From NCBI GenBank assembly GCA_016703025.1, contig JADJCV010000004.1, positions 1,615,501-1,679,500 of the forward strand: 64,000 nucleotides of DNA, read 5' to 3'. Both the position numbers and the translations under genes were made by a program. The stretch's first letter is position 1. Each line of letters starts with the position of its first letter. This document shows, piece after piece, positions 26,686 through 34,780 of this stretch. The DNA comes from Candidatus Avedoeria danica. Lineage in GTDB: Bacteria > Chloroflexota > Anaerolineae > Epilineales > Epilineaceae. The notes beneath the pieces are model-generated. The model was not told where the DNA came from. It saw only the letters and a program-made list of their open reading frames with translations, and made no database searches.

Positions 26686-27213
26686 ATGAACCCCATCCTT
26701 GCCCTCGACCACCGCATCGCCCACACGCTCCGGAACCACCCGCTGCCCGCGGCCTTCGAGCCCGTCGTCCGCCTCGTCAGCCACTTCGGCCTGTTCCCGG
26801 CGCACGTCGCGCTGTGGTGCGCCGCGGCATGGGCCGTCGACTTCGCGCCGCCCGTCGTGTGGGCGCTGGTGGGCGCGGTGGTGGTGCGGGCGATCGCGTT
26901 CGTCCTCAAGGCTTTGACGCGCCGGCAGCGGCCGTACGAGATCGTCGGCGGCGTGTCGAGGGTCGGCGGGCGGCCGCCGGACTCGTCGTTTCCGAGCAGC
27001 CACACGGCGCAGGTCGTCTACACCGCCGTCGCGCTCACCCGCATCGCCGCACCGGCCGGCGTGCCGTTCGTGCCGCCGTGGTGGGTGCTCGCGGCGGTCG
27101 TCGCGGCGGTGGCGTACGCCCGGATGCGGCTCGGGGTGCACTTCGCGACGGACGTCGCTGCGGGCGGGGCGATCGGGGCGGCGGCCGCGCTGATCGTGCG
27201 GTACATGGCCTGA
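26686..27213 (+). CDS. PAP2-family membrane phosphatase
   Basis: A 175-aa integral membrane phosphatase of the PAP2/undecaprenyl-pyrophosphate phosphatase superfamily. The three catalytic blocks are present: KALTRRQRPYE, SFPSSHT, and RMRLGVHFATDVAAG (R-x5-H-x3-D). Five to six hydrophobic segments surround them. The likely reaction is dephosphorylation of a lipid pyrophosphate or phosphatidate at the membrane. It is divergent from the YfhO-like gene, with a 118-bp gap between starts, and lies 132 bp upstream of the first tiny-peptide gene. Confidence 0.92.
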   Translation: MNPILALDHRIAHTLRNHPLPAAFEPVVRLVSHFGLFPAHVALWCAAAWAVDFAPPVVWALVGAVVVRAIAFVLKALTRRQRPYEIVGGVSRVGGRPPDSSFPSSHTAQVVYTAVALTRIAAPAGVPFVPPWWVLAAVVAAVAYARMRLGVHFATDVAAGGAIGAAAALIVRYMA

Positions 27214-27345
27214 CGATGGGGCGCGAACGGGATGCGTCAGGCGGCGGTCAGCCGCGCGTCAGGCACGCCGCGTATCCGCAACGGGTCGTCCTGCGTCTTA
27301 TCACGCACATTGGGTTGATTCTGACCGACGCATTGGAGGACCGTG

Positions 27346-27423
27346 ATGGCAACTGGACTCGTGATCTTGACCGTGATGGTGCTGTTGGCGTGCTGTGATG
27401 GACTTGGCCTCTCGCAGCAGTAG
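27346..27423 (+). CDS. Tiny hydrophobic peptide, copy 1
   Basis: A 25-residue predicted single-span membrane peptide: MATGLVILTV followed by MVLLACCDGLGLSQQ. A perfect SD (GGAGGA, 27335-27340) sits five bases before the ATG. It aligns without gaps to the peptides at 27765 and 28063 over 21 residues (LTVM/LLA-C-x-LG core), and the differences between copies are often synonymous. This copy has CCD where the others have WCE. No recognised family. It resembles in size and hydrophobicity small regulatory membrane proteins and type I toxin peptides, but nothing proves either. Downstream 27424-27764 holds a terminator and nothing else recognised. Confidence 0.72.
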   Translation: MATGLVILTVMVLLACCDGLGLSQQ

Positions 27424-27554
27424 GCCGCTCGCTCCGAATCGGCCGCACCGGCGGCCGTCCCATCGCCGTGAGGCGATAACCAACGAATTCGGATCGAGTT
27501 TGAGCTTCCGCTGTCGACCGCGCCCATTGCGGTCGGACGCCGGACCCGAGAATG

Positions 27555-27594
27555 GACGCCGCCGAGCGTGTTGCCCGGCGGCGTCTCTCTTTGT
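27555..27594 (+). terminator. Intrinsic terminator after the first tiny-peptide gene
   Basis: Nine-base perfect arms GACGCCGCC (27555-27563) and GGCGGCGTC (27577-27585) are followed by TCTCTTTGT. It separates peptide gene 1 from 2, so each peptide probably has its own transcript. Confidence 0.75.
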
Positions 27595-27764
27595 ACCGAC
27601 GCCATCGAGGACCGGCCGTCGTCCGCGTTGGATCGTCCTCACGACGGCCACTGCGAACGCTTGGCGGGCACTCATTTCCGGCCGTATCCGGCTGCGGTGC
27701 GGCGCGTTCTAACGGGCGAAGGGTTACCCGTGGCGGCATTGCCGCGGGAAGGGGGGTTCGGACG

Positions 27765-27848
27765 ATGGAAAGCATGCTTGTGATCGTGACGATGGTCCTG
27801 CTGTTGGCGTGGTGCGAGATGCTCGGCCGCAGCGGGGACGCCTCGTAG
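27765..27848 (+). CDS. Tiny hydrophobic peptide, copy 2
   Basis: A 27-residue predicted membrane peptide: MESMLVIVTM followed by VLLLAWCEMLGRSGDAS. The purine-rich GGGAAGGGGGG precedes the ATG. The first ATG is chosen because it gives a gapless alignment with the other two copies, although ATG 27774 is also possible. The conserved core is LLLAWCE-x-LG, with a Trp-Cys-Glu at the membrane exit. Charge is near neutral with an acidic C-terminal end. Function unknown. Confidence 0.7.
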   Translation: MESMLVIVTMVLLLAWCEMLGRSGDAS

Positions 27849-27912
27849 CGTGCGCCCTTGCTTGACCGCGCATTCGCGCGGCGGCGCGGATCGGGCGACG
27901 CCGGGACGGGTG

Positions 27913-27963
27913 TTGAAAATTCGTTGAACCGCTCGCGTATCCAATGCGGTTAGATGACGTCAT
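27913..27963 (+). promoter_or_regulatory. Possible promoter and palindromic operator before peptide gene 3
   Basis: TTGAAA (27913-27918) and TTGAAC (27924-27929) are -35-like, with AT-rich DNA unusual for this genome. The perfect palindrome ATGACGTCAT lies at 27954-27963, a good size for a dimeric regulator half-site pair. No confident -10 was assigned. Confidence 0.35.
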
Positions 27964-28062
27964 AGTGGTCACGAACACGGCGTCGATGCCCGGACCGATG
28001 GGTCGATTGGTTCGGTATCTCGGGCACCGAACGACCACCGCACACCATTTGGAGGTTTGATC

Positions 28063-28140
28063 ATGAGCACCGGAATCATCATCCTGACCGTCATGTTGCT
28101 GTTGGCTTGGTGCGAGACGCTCGGCTTTTCGGGCAACTGA
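28063..28140 (+). CDS. Tiny hydrophobic peptide, copy 3
   Basis: A 25-residue predicted single-span membrane peptide: MSTGIIILTV followed by MLLLAWCETLGFSGN. It has SD GGAGG seven bases before the ATG. It shares STG/ATG after Met, ILTVM and LLLAWCE-x-LG with copies 1 and 2. A strong hairpin 100 bp downstream probably ends its transcript. Relative conservation of the peptide over the DNA is the main argument that these are genes rather than chance frames. Confidence 0.75.
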   Translation: MSTGIIILTVMLLLAWCETLGFSGN

Positions 28141-28242
28141 CGCCCGCCGGCCGAACCCCTTCGACATCGCTCGAGCGACCACCCGTCCAGGTCAGCCTAC
28201 CACCGCGACAGGCGGTCGCAACAGCTCTCTCTCCTCTGCGGC

Positions 28243-28280
28243 GCGACGCCGGATGGACCCCATCCGGCGTCGCCGCATTT
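28243..28280 (+). terminator. Terminator hairpin between peptide gene 3 and tsaB-rimI
   Basis: Thirteen-base perfect arms (28243-28255 and 28261-28273) enclose GACCC and are followed by CGCATTTAAT. It sits between convergent genes and could serve both strands. Confidence 0.65.
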
Positions 28281-28333
28281 AATCATCTCGCCGCTTCGCC
28301 CGGTCCGCTGCAGTCGGCCGCTCGCCGGCCCCA

Positions 28334-29548
28334 TCAGGGCGAGACGCCCCGCGTCATGATCAGCGCGTCCTCGCCCGTGTCCGAGTAATAGCGCGTGCGC
28401 CGGCCGACGACCTCGAAGCCGAACCGCCGGTAGAGGGCCTGCGCGGCCGCATTCCCGTCGCGCACCTCGAGCGTGAGCGCGGCCAACCCGTCCGCCGCCG
28501 CGATTTCGACGAGCCGTGCCAGCAGGCGGCCGCCGATCCCGCGGCTCTGGAGCCGAGGCTCGACGCCGATCGTCATCACATGGCCCTCGTCGACCTGCCG
28601 CCACAGCCCGGCGAATCCGACGATCGGGCCGTCCCCCAGCACCGCCACCACCGTCGTGGCGATCGGGTTCGCCAGCTCGCGGCTGAAGTGCTGCGCGTCG
28701 AGGACGCGCAGGAACGCGCGGTCGTGCAGCTCCGTGACGGCGGCGACGTCGTCGGGGGTCATGAGGCGCACGACGACGGCAGCGGACGGCAGCGGCGGCG
28801 GGGCCGGTTCGCCGCCGCTGTAGATCGGCGAGAGCGTCGCCACATCGGGCGGCGGGCCGAGGTGCAGCTGCTGCCGGCCGAGGTGCGCCAGCCAGCCCGG
28901 CCGCCGCAACCCCGCCGCCGCCGGCAGCACGCGCGCGCCCGTTCCCTCGAGCGCGGCGCGCGCCTCCGCCGTCAGCTCGCCGGCCACCCAATCGCCGGGC
29001 GCCACGCGATGGACGAGGTCGTCGATCGTCCAGACCGCCAACGTCCGGGCGTCCGGCCAGCCGCTCCCGCCGGTGGCCGCCCCATCCCCATAGCGCGCGG
29101 CGATCACGCGGCTGCGGCCGGCTTCCAGCACCGCCCAGAGCGGCGCCGTGCGGGCGCCGTCGGGCGGCGAAAGCGGCGCCGCCACGATGTCCAGCGTCGG
29201 GATGCCGATGACGGCCACCGGCCGCCCGCCCGGGCGGGCGTGGGCGGCGCCGAGCGACAGCCCCTTGGCCAGGCTCAGCCCGATCCGCAGACCGGTGTAC
29301 GAGCCCGGCCCGATCGCCACCGCGATGCCCTCCAGATCCGCCACGCCGAGGCCGGCCTCCACCAGCGCGTCGGCGACGGCCGGCGCCAGCTGGCGCGTGT
29401 GGTGGCGGCGGCTGGACCACGTGCGCTCGCTGACGACGCGCTCCGCATGGCACACCGCGATGCCGGCCATGTCCGTCGCGGTGTCGATCGCCAGCCACGG
29501 CCCCGAGCTCATCGGTGCCACGTCACGAGCCGGCACCGTGCGGGTCAT
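28334..29548 (-). CDS. tsaB: TsaB - RimI fusion protein
   Basis: A 404-aa two-domain protein. The N-terminal 225 residues are TsaB, the non-catalytic partner of the TsaD complex that makes threonylcarbamoyl-A37 in tRNA (LAIDTATD, AIGPGSYTGLRIGLSLAKGL, GIPTLDIVA). Residues from about 260 form a GNAT acetyltransferase of the RimI type, which acetylates the N-terminal Ala of ribosomal protein S18 (VEPRLQSRGIGGRLLARL acetyl-CoA loop; LEVRDGNAAAQALYRRFGFE). tsaB and rimI are neighbours in many genomes, and this fusion is known elsewhere. The start at 29548 overlaps the tsaE end by 26 bases. It is convergent with the tiny peptide genes. Confidence 0.93.
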   Translation of the reverse strand: MTRTVPARDVAPMSSGPWLAIDTATDMAGIAVCHAERVVSERTWSSRRHHTRQLAPAVADALVEAGLGVADLEGIAVAIGPGSYTGLRIGLSLAKGLSLGAAHARPGGRPVAVIGIPTLDIVAAPLSPPDGARTAPLWAVLEAGRSRVIAARYGDGAATGGSGWPDARTLAVWTIDDLVHRVAPGDWVAGELTAEARAALEGTGARVLPAAAGLRRPGWLAHLGRQQLHLGPPPDVATLSPIYSGGEPAPPPLPSAAVVVRLMTPDDVAAVTELHDRAFLRVLDAQHFSRELANPIATTVVAVLGDGPIVGFAGLWRQVDEGHVMTIGVEPRLQSRGIGGRLLARLVEIAAADGLAALTLEVRDGNAAAQALYRRFGFEVVGRRTRYYSDTGEDALIMTRGVSP

Positions 29549-30314
29549 CGGCGGCGAAGCACGCCAGGATCGATCGCCCGGCGCCGGTCAAGGCGATGAG
29601 GACGATGCGGCGTTCCGTCGCCGGTTCGAGCCCGCCGGGATCGCTGCCGTCCTGCGCATCGCCAACCGCGTTGCGATCCACGTCGCGATCCGCGGCGCGA
29701 TCCGCATCGCCAATCGCATCGCCAATCGCATCGCCAACCGCTTCGCCACTCGTGTCGGATCGCCCAGACTGCCCAACGACGTCGGCCAGCGTCACCGTGA
29801 CGTCCGCCTCGCCCAGTGCTCCGTCGGCTTGCTCCGGCCACTCGACGACGACGATATCGCCATCGGCACGGCACTCGTCGAGGCCAAGCTCGAGCGCCTC
29901 AGCCGCCGAGCGGATGCGGTACAGGTCGGCATGCAACAGCTGACCGGCCGCAGGATCGATCGAACCGGAGTCCGCGCGAAGAGGGGTTCCGCCGGCCGGA
30001 GGATGCCCGGGTCCGATCCGATTCGCCCCCAGCGCGTAGCCGTGGAGGATCGTGTACGTCGGGCTCGAAACGCGTCCCGTGATCCCGAGGCCGCCGGCGA
30101 TGCCCTGTGCGAACGTCGTCTTGCCGGCGCCGAGACCGCCGGACAGCGTGACGAGCGCGCCGGGCGACAGGCAGCGGCCGAGCGCGGCACCGAAGGCACG
30201 GGTGGCGCCGGCGTCGCGGGCGGTGCGCTCGAGACGGACGGCGGCGGCCGGTCCGGGCGGAACGGGGAGGCCGGGCGACACGGGGAGCATGCGGCGGATT
30301 ATAGGGGTCGCCAT
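29523..30314 (-). CDS. tsaE: tRNA t6A ATPase TsaE with an unusual insertion
   Basis: P-loop ATPase subunit of the t6A37 biosynthesis complex, 263 aa against the usual 150-160. Walker A GGLGAGKTT (60-67), SSPTYTILHGY, LLHADLYRI and VVEWPEQADG identify it. The extra length comes from an N-terminal leader (about 30 aa), an insertion after TILHGY, and an acidic low-complexity segment with GDAIGDAIGDAD near 195-215 encoded by a 12-bp tandem repeat. ATG 30314 is given; ATG 30290 is also possible. It is upstream of, and overlapping, tsaB-rimI. Confidence 0.88.
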   Translation of the reverse strand: MATPIIRRMLPVSPGLPVPPGPAAAVRLERTARDAGATRAFGAALGRCLSPGALVTLSGGLGAGKTTFAQGIAGGLGITGRVSSPTYTILHGYALGANRIGPGHPPAGGTPLRADSGSIDPAAGQLLHADLYRIRSAAEALELGLDECRADGDIVVVEWPEQADGALGEADVTVTLADVVGQSGRSDTSGEAVGDAIGDAIGDADRAADRDVDRNAVGDAQDGSDPGGLEPATERRIVLIALTGAGRSILACFAADDPHGAGS

Positions 30315-30452
30315 CGAAACCGGCGCGACGGCTCAGCGCGCCGCAGCAACGATCCGTCGCGGCGGCGATTGGAGCGGCGCCACGGGCCGCATGTCGGATC
30401 CGGAGCCGGGGCCGCCCTGTGCTACCATCGCCCAAACGTGCGGAGGCCCCTG

Positions 30453-31193
30453 TTGGACGTCGTCGTCCTGTCCGATATCCATGCGAACATCGAGGCCCTC
30501 GATGCGGTGCTGGCGCATGCCGGTCCGTTCGACGAGGTCTGGTTCCTCGGCGACGCCGTCGGCTACGGCCCCGATCCCGAGGCGTGCGTCCAACGGCTCA
30601 TCGATGTGGCGCCCACCATCTGGCTGGCCGGCAACCACGACCACGCTGCGCTCGGCAAACTCGACGTCTCGGACTTCAACCCCGAGGCGCGCGAGGCCGC
30701 CGAGTGGACGACCGCGCAGCTGAGCGACGCCGTGCGCGCTCGCCTGAACGTGTGCCTGCCCCGCCTCGACGATGCCGTGCGCGACATCACGTTCGTCCAC
30801 GCCAGCCCGCGCAGCCCGATCCGCGAGTACATCCTGAACGCGGCACTGGCCGAGGCGGCGTTCGACAGCTTCAGCGGGCCGCTCTGCCTCTTCGGTCACA
30901 CCCATGTGCCGGCCGCCTACGACGAGGCGATCGACGGCGCGGTGCGCCATCCGCTGAGCGCCGAGACGCCGCTGTCCCTCGTCGGCGGCCGCTGGCTGCT
31001 CAACCCCGGCAGCGTCGGCCAGCCGCGCGATGGCGACGCGCGCGCCAGCTACGTGCGCCTCACGAACACCGGCGCCGAAGGCTGGTCGGCCACGCTGCAA
31101 CGCGTGGCATACGACATCGAGGCGACACAGGCCAAGATCCTGGCGGCCGGGCTGCCGCCGCGGCTGGCAGCGCGGCTGGAATTCGGCTGGTAG
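30453..31193 (+). CDS. Metallophosphoesterase (YfcE/MJ0936-like)
   Basis: A 246-aa calcineurin-like phosphodiesterase. The ordered metal motifs are SDIHAN, GDAVGYGPDP, GNHDHA, FVHASPR, and FGHTHVP with NPGSVGQPRD at the end, the mark of the YfcE/MJ0936 phosphodiesterase group. TTG 30453 is preferred because GGAGG lies six bases upstream; GTG 30438 is an alternative. Its final TAG is part of the palindromic repeat at 31190-31218. TGCTACCAT at 30420 may be an extended -10. Confidence 0.9.
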   Translation: MDVVVLSDIHANIEALDAVLAHAGPFDEVWFLGDAVGYGPDPEACVQRLIDVAPTIWLAGNHDHAALGKLDVSDFNPEAREAAEWTTAQLSDAVRARLNVCLPRLDDAVRDITFVHASPRSPIREYILNAALAEAAFDSFSGPLCLFGHTHVPAAYDEAIDGAVRHPLSAETPLSLVGGRWLLNPGSVGQPRDGDARASYVRLTNTGAEGWSATLQRVAYDIEATQAKILAAGLPPRLAARLEFGW

Positions 31194-31218
31194 GGGCACC
31201 CCTTGTGGGTGCCCCTAC
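31190..31218. repeat. GTAGGGGC palindrome providing a stop codon
   Basis: GTAGGGGCACCC and GGGTGCCCCTAC arms surround CTTGT. The TAG of its left edge (31191-31193) is the stop codon of the upstream phosphodiesterase. It could also function as a hairpin 3' end. Confidence 0.85.
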
Positions 31219-31274
31219 GATGCGATGGCGTTCGATCATCGCGACGGACGGCGCGGCCGTGCGGCGGATCGGGC

Positions 31275-31988
31275 TCAGACGCCCAAGTAGGCCTCGATGA
31301 CCGCCGGGTCGCGCTTCAGATCGCCGGCCGGGCCGCTCAGGCGGATCGTGCCGGTCTCGAGGACGTAGCCGCGATCGGCGACGTCCAGGGCGGCGAGGGC
31401 GTTCTGTTCGACCAGGAGGATCGTCGTGCCCTCCTCGTCGTTCAGGCGGCGGATGATCGTGAAGATCTCCTCGACGAGGATCGGCGCCAGGCCCATCGAC
31501 GGCTCGTCGAGCAGCAGGACGCGCGGGCGGGCCATCAGGCCGCGGCCGATCGCCAGCATCTGCTGCTCGCCGCCGGAGAGCGTGCCGCCGGCCTGTCGGC
31601 GGCGCTCCTTCAGGCGTGGAAAGCTCTCGAACACGCGCTCGAGGTCGGCGGCGATGCCCGCCGTGTCCGAGCGGATGAAGGCGCCGATCGCCAAATTCTC
31701 ATCGACGGTCAGCCGAGCGAAGATGCCGCGGCCCTCCGGCACGTGCACGACGCCCTCGGCGACGATCGCGTGCGGCTTGAGCGCGGCGATGTCGCGCCCG
31801 CCGAGCCGCACGCTGCCCGCGCTGGGCCGGATGAGGCCCGAGATCGTCCGGAGCGTGGTGCTCTTGCCGGCGCCGTTCGCGCCGATGAGCGTGACGATCT
31901 CACCCTCGTCGACCGTCAGCGACACGCCCTTGAGCGCGTGGATGTTGCCGTAATGGCTGTGGACGTCGTGCACCTCGAGCAGCGCCAT
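31275..31988 (-). CDS. livF: Branched-chain amino acid ABC transporter ATPase LivF
   Basis: A 237-aa cytoplasmic ATPase of the Liv transporter. Walker A GANGAGKST (36-44), the signature LSGGEQQMLAIGRGLM, Walker B LLLDEPSMGLAP and the switch region VEQN are all canonical for LivF. It is the last gene of the livJHMGF operon, which runs on the minus strand from 37271 to 31275. Nine bases separate it from livG. Confidence 0.96.
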   Translation of the reverse strand: MALLEVHDVHSHYGNIHALKGVSLTVDEGEIVTLIGANGAGKSTTLRTISGLIRPSAGSVRLGGRDIAALKPHAIVAEGVVHVPEGRGIFARLTVDENLAIGAFIRSDTAGIAADLERVFESFPRLKERRRQAGGTLSGGEQQMLAIGRGLMARPRVLLLDEPSMGLAPILVEEIFTIIRRLNDEEGTTILLVEQNALAALDVADRGYVLETGTIRLSGPAGDLKRDPAVIEAYLGV

Positions 31989-31997
31989 GCCGTGTCC

Positions 31998-32867
31998 CTA
32001 CGCTTCGTCGGTCGCGTGCGGCCGGTCGCCCGGGGCCGCTTGGCCGCCCGCCCCGCCATCACCGGCCCCGCCCGCCTTGACCACTCCGACCGCCTCGACC
32101 GCCCCACGGCCGAGGTAGGCCTCGATGACGAGCGGGTCGCGCTGGATCGCCGCCGGCTCGCCCTCGGCGATCTTGCGGCCGAAGTCCATCACGGTGATGC
32201 CGTCCGAGATCGTCATGACCACCTTCATGTCGTGCTCGATCAGGAGGATCGTGATGCCGAGCGCATCGCGCAGGCGGCGGATAAAGGCGATCATCGTGTC
32301 CTTCTCGGCCGGGTTCATGCCGGCCATCGGCTCGTCGAGGAGCAGGAGCTTCGGCTTGGTGGCCAGCGCGCGGGCGATCTCGAGCCGGCGCTGATCGCCG
32401 TAGGCCAGGTGCTTGGCCAGCACGTCGCCGTCGCCGGACAGGCCGACGAAGTCGAGCAGGCGGCAGGCCTCGTCCAGCGCGGCCGCCTCCTCGCGCCGCG
32501 CGGCGCGCGTGCGGAAGATGACGCCCCACAGCGACGCGTGCAAGTGGCTGTGCTGGCCGACGAGGATGTTCTCGATGGCTGTCAGGTTCGGGAAGAGCCG
32601 GATGTTCTGGTAGGTCCGGGCGATGCCGAGCCGCGTGATCTGGTCCGTCCGCCGCCCGTCCAGCCGGTGCTGCCCGTCGAACACGATCCGCCCTTCCTCG
32701 GGCAGGTAGAAGCCGGTCAGGCAGTTGAAGAACGTCGTCTTGCCGGCTCCGTTCGGGCCGATGACGCTGTAGATCGCGCCCTCGGGGATGGCGAGCGACA
32801 TGTCGTCGACCGCGGTCAGCCCGCCGAAGCGCTTCGTGACGTTCCGGGCGTCGAGGACGGCGCTCAT
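31998..32867 (-). CDS. livG: Branched-chain amino acid ABC transporter ATPase LivG
   Basis: A 289-aa ATPase, second of the Liv pair. It has GPNGAGKTT, the LivG-specific GIARTYQNIRLF, AYGDQRRLEIARAL (the signature variant), LLLDEPMAGMNP and IEHDM. The C-terminal 35 residues are a disordered Ala/Gly tail not needed for the fold. The ATG overlaps the livM stop by four bases, so translation is coupled. Confidence 0.95.
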   Translation of the reverse strand: MSAVLDARNVTKRFGGLTAVDDMSLAIPEGAIYSVIGPNGAGKTTFFNCLTGFYLPEEGRIVFDGQHRLDGRRTDQITRLGIARTYQNIRLFPNLTAIENILVGQHSHLHASLWGVIFRTRAARREEAAALDEACRLLDFVGLSGDGDVLAKHLAYGDQRRLEIARALATKPKLLLLDEPMAGMNPAEKDTMIAFIRRLRDALGITILLIEHDMKVVMTISDGITVMDFGRKIAEGEPAAIQRDPLVIEAYLGRGAVEAVGVVKAGGAGDGGAGGQAAPGDRPHATDEA

Positions 32868-34780
32868 GCGCGGGCCTCTGCGCCGGCCACCGCGGTGACC
32901 GTGCCCGGTCCCGCTGGCGACGGGATCGCAGCGTCGCCGGCCGGCGCGTCGTCGTCCGGACGGAGTTCGCGCAGCGTGGCCGTGCTTGGGATCATGCCTT
33001 CGGGGCGATAGAGCATCATGGCCACCAGGACGATGCCGTAGGCCCACAGTCGGTACTCGGCGAACTCGCGCAGCAGCTCGGGCAACCCGACGAGCGCGAG
33101 CGCCCCGACGATCACGCCCGGAATCGAGCCCATCCCGCCGACGATGATCAGCGCCAGGATGTTGATGCTGATCAGCAGGTTGAAGCTGTGCGGGAAGATC
33201 GACACGAGCTTCGGCGCGAAGATCGCGCCCGACAGACCGCTGAACGCGGCCCCGATCGCGAACGCCATGAGCTTCGTGCGCACCAGATCGACGCCCATCG
33301 CCTGTGCCACGTCCTCGTCCTCGCGCAGCGCCATCCAGGCCCGGCCGTGGCGGGAGTCCTTGAGGCGCAGCGCGACGAACGCAGCAACGACGCAGCCGGC
33401 CAGGAGGATGTAGAACAGCTTCTGCGGCTTGTCCGGGCCATCGATCGCGGCGCGGTAGATGCACAGCGGCACGTCGATCCCGCGCGCGGCGCACCCTTCG
33501 CCGACCGCGAGCCACGGCACTTTGATCGGCGGGATCCGCTTCAGGCCGAGCGAGCCGCCGAGGAACGGCTTCAGCCACTCCGAGAGCGCCAGCACCCGGA
33601 TGATCTCGCCGAAGCCGAGCGTGACGATCGCCAGGTAGTCGCCGCGCAGGCTGAGGACGGGCACGCCGAGGAGGGTGCCGGCGATGACGGCGACGACGAT
33701 GCACACCGGCAGCGCCAGCCAGAAACCGACCGGGCCGACGGGCGGGCCGCCGCCCGCGGGGACGGCCGCCAGGAAGCTCTCCGGCGACGTCAACACGCCC
33801 ATCGTGTAGGCCCCGAGGGCGAAGAAGGCGACGTAGCCGAGGTCGAGCATGCCGGCGAAGCCGACGACGATGTTCAGGCCAAGGCCCATCAGCACGAACA
33901 GGCCAACCTGGTTGAGGACCTCGCTGTGGTACGAGCCGGCGAAGCGCGGCAGGGCGATGAGGGCCACACCAGCGAGCGCGATGCCGGCGCGTCGCAGCCA
34001 GCGCCTGTCGTGCGCCGGCCGGGTCGCCAGCCGCCGGTCGACGACCGGGCGGTAGCGCGCGCCCAGCCAACGCAGCGCCGCGACACATCCGAAGAGCGTC
34101 GCCGCGCCGGCAACGGTCAGCGACTTGCCGCGCAGGAACCACGCCGTCGAGGCGCGCGGCACACCGTTGTGGTCGAGCAGGATCGTCACGTGGTCGCTGA
34201 GCACGCCGACGAGCGCGACGGCGATGGCGCCGGCGGCGAGCGCGCGGCGGACGTCGGGGCGCACGAAGGTGACGGCGACGGCGGCGAGCGCGGCGAGCGG
34301 CAGGTGCCAGGCGAAGCTGCCGAGGACCTCGAACAGATCGGGCGTGGCGTGGATGAAGACTTCCCGCAGCTGGAAGCCGTCGCCGCCCGCGCCCAGCGCC
34401 GGGCCAAGCCGGACGAACGCGGCCGTGACGGCGCTGGCCACCGCGCCGCAGCCGACGGCACCGATCGCGTCGAGCGGCCGCGGTCGGGCCGGCAGCAGGC
34501 CGCGGACCGCGACGAAGGCCACGATCAGCGCGAGAAGCTCGGGCAGGCTCAGGAGCGTGACGGCGACCGCCTTGCCGTCTTCCGTGCGCAGCACATTGAT
34601 GATCGAGCGCGTGCTGAACGCCTCGAGCAGGCCGACGAGCCCGAGGAACACGATCACGGCGCCAACGATCAGGCCGCGGCGGCCGTAGGGCGTCAGAATC
34701 GCCATCGGCCGCGCATCCGTCGGTGTCGTCGGCGACACGGGCGGCACGGGCGGCACGGGCGGCACGGAGTCGGCGCTCAC
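32864..34780 (-). CDS. livM: Branched-chain amino acid ABC transporter permease LivM, extended
   Basis: Inner-membrane permease, 638 aa, about twice the usual LivM. Residues 280-610 are the typical LivM core: LGLNIVVGFAGMLDLGYVAFFALGAYT, SLRGDYLAIVTLGFGEI and RHGRAWMALREDEDVAQAMG. The N-terminal 270 residues add about seven further hydrophobic segments of unknown role, and the C-terminus ends in a Pro/Ala tail. A 25-residue leader (VPPVPPVPP) precedes the first segment. The four-base overlaps with livH and livG preserve operon coupling. Confidence 0.92.
   Translation of the reverse strand: MSADSVPPVPPVPPVSPTTPTDARPMAILTPYGRRGLIVGAVIVFLGLVGLLEAFSTRSIINVLRTEDGKAVAVTLLSLPELLALIVAFVAVRGLLPARPRPLDAIGAVGCGAVASAVTAAFVRLGPALGAGGDGFQLREVFIHATPDLFEVLGSFAWHLPLAALAAVAVTFVRPDVRRALAAGAIAVALVGVLSDHVTILLDHNGVPRASTAWFLRGKSLTVAGAATLFGCVAALRWLGARYRPVVDRRLATRPAHDRRWLRRAGIALAGVALIALPRFAGSYHSEVLNQVGLFVLMGLGLNIVVGFAGMLDLGYVAFFALGAYTMGVLTSPESFLAAVPAGGGPPVGPVGFWLALPVCIVVAVIAGTLLGVPVLSLRGDYLAIVTLGFGEIIRVLALSEWLKPFLGGSLGLKRIPPIKVPWLAVGEGCAARGIDVPLCIYRAAIDGPDKPQKLFYILLAGCVVAAFVALRLKDSRHGRAWMALREDEDVAQAMGVDLVRTKLMAFAIGAAFSGLSGAIFAPKLVSIFPHSFNLLISINILALIIVGGMGSIPGVIVGALALVGLPELLREFAEYRLWAYGIVLVAMMLYRPEGMIPSTATLRELRPDDDAPAGDAAIPSPAGPGTVTAVAGAEARA

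Noticed and set aside
27237..27775. Minus-strand frames of 120-175 codons across the tiny-peptide region
   Set aside because: Arg/Ser/Pro-rich shadows without SD or conserved domains; plus-strand peptide genes explain the region better.
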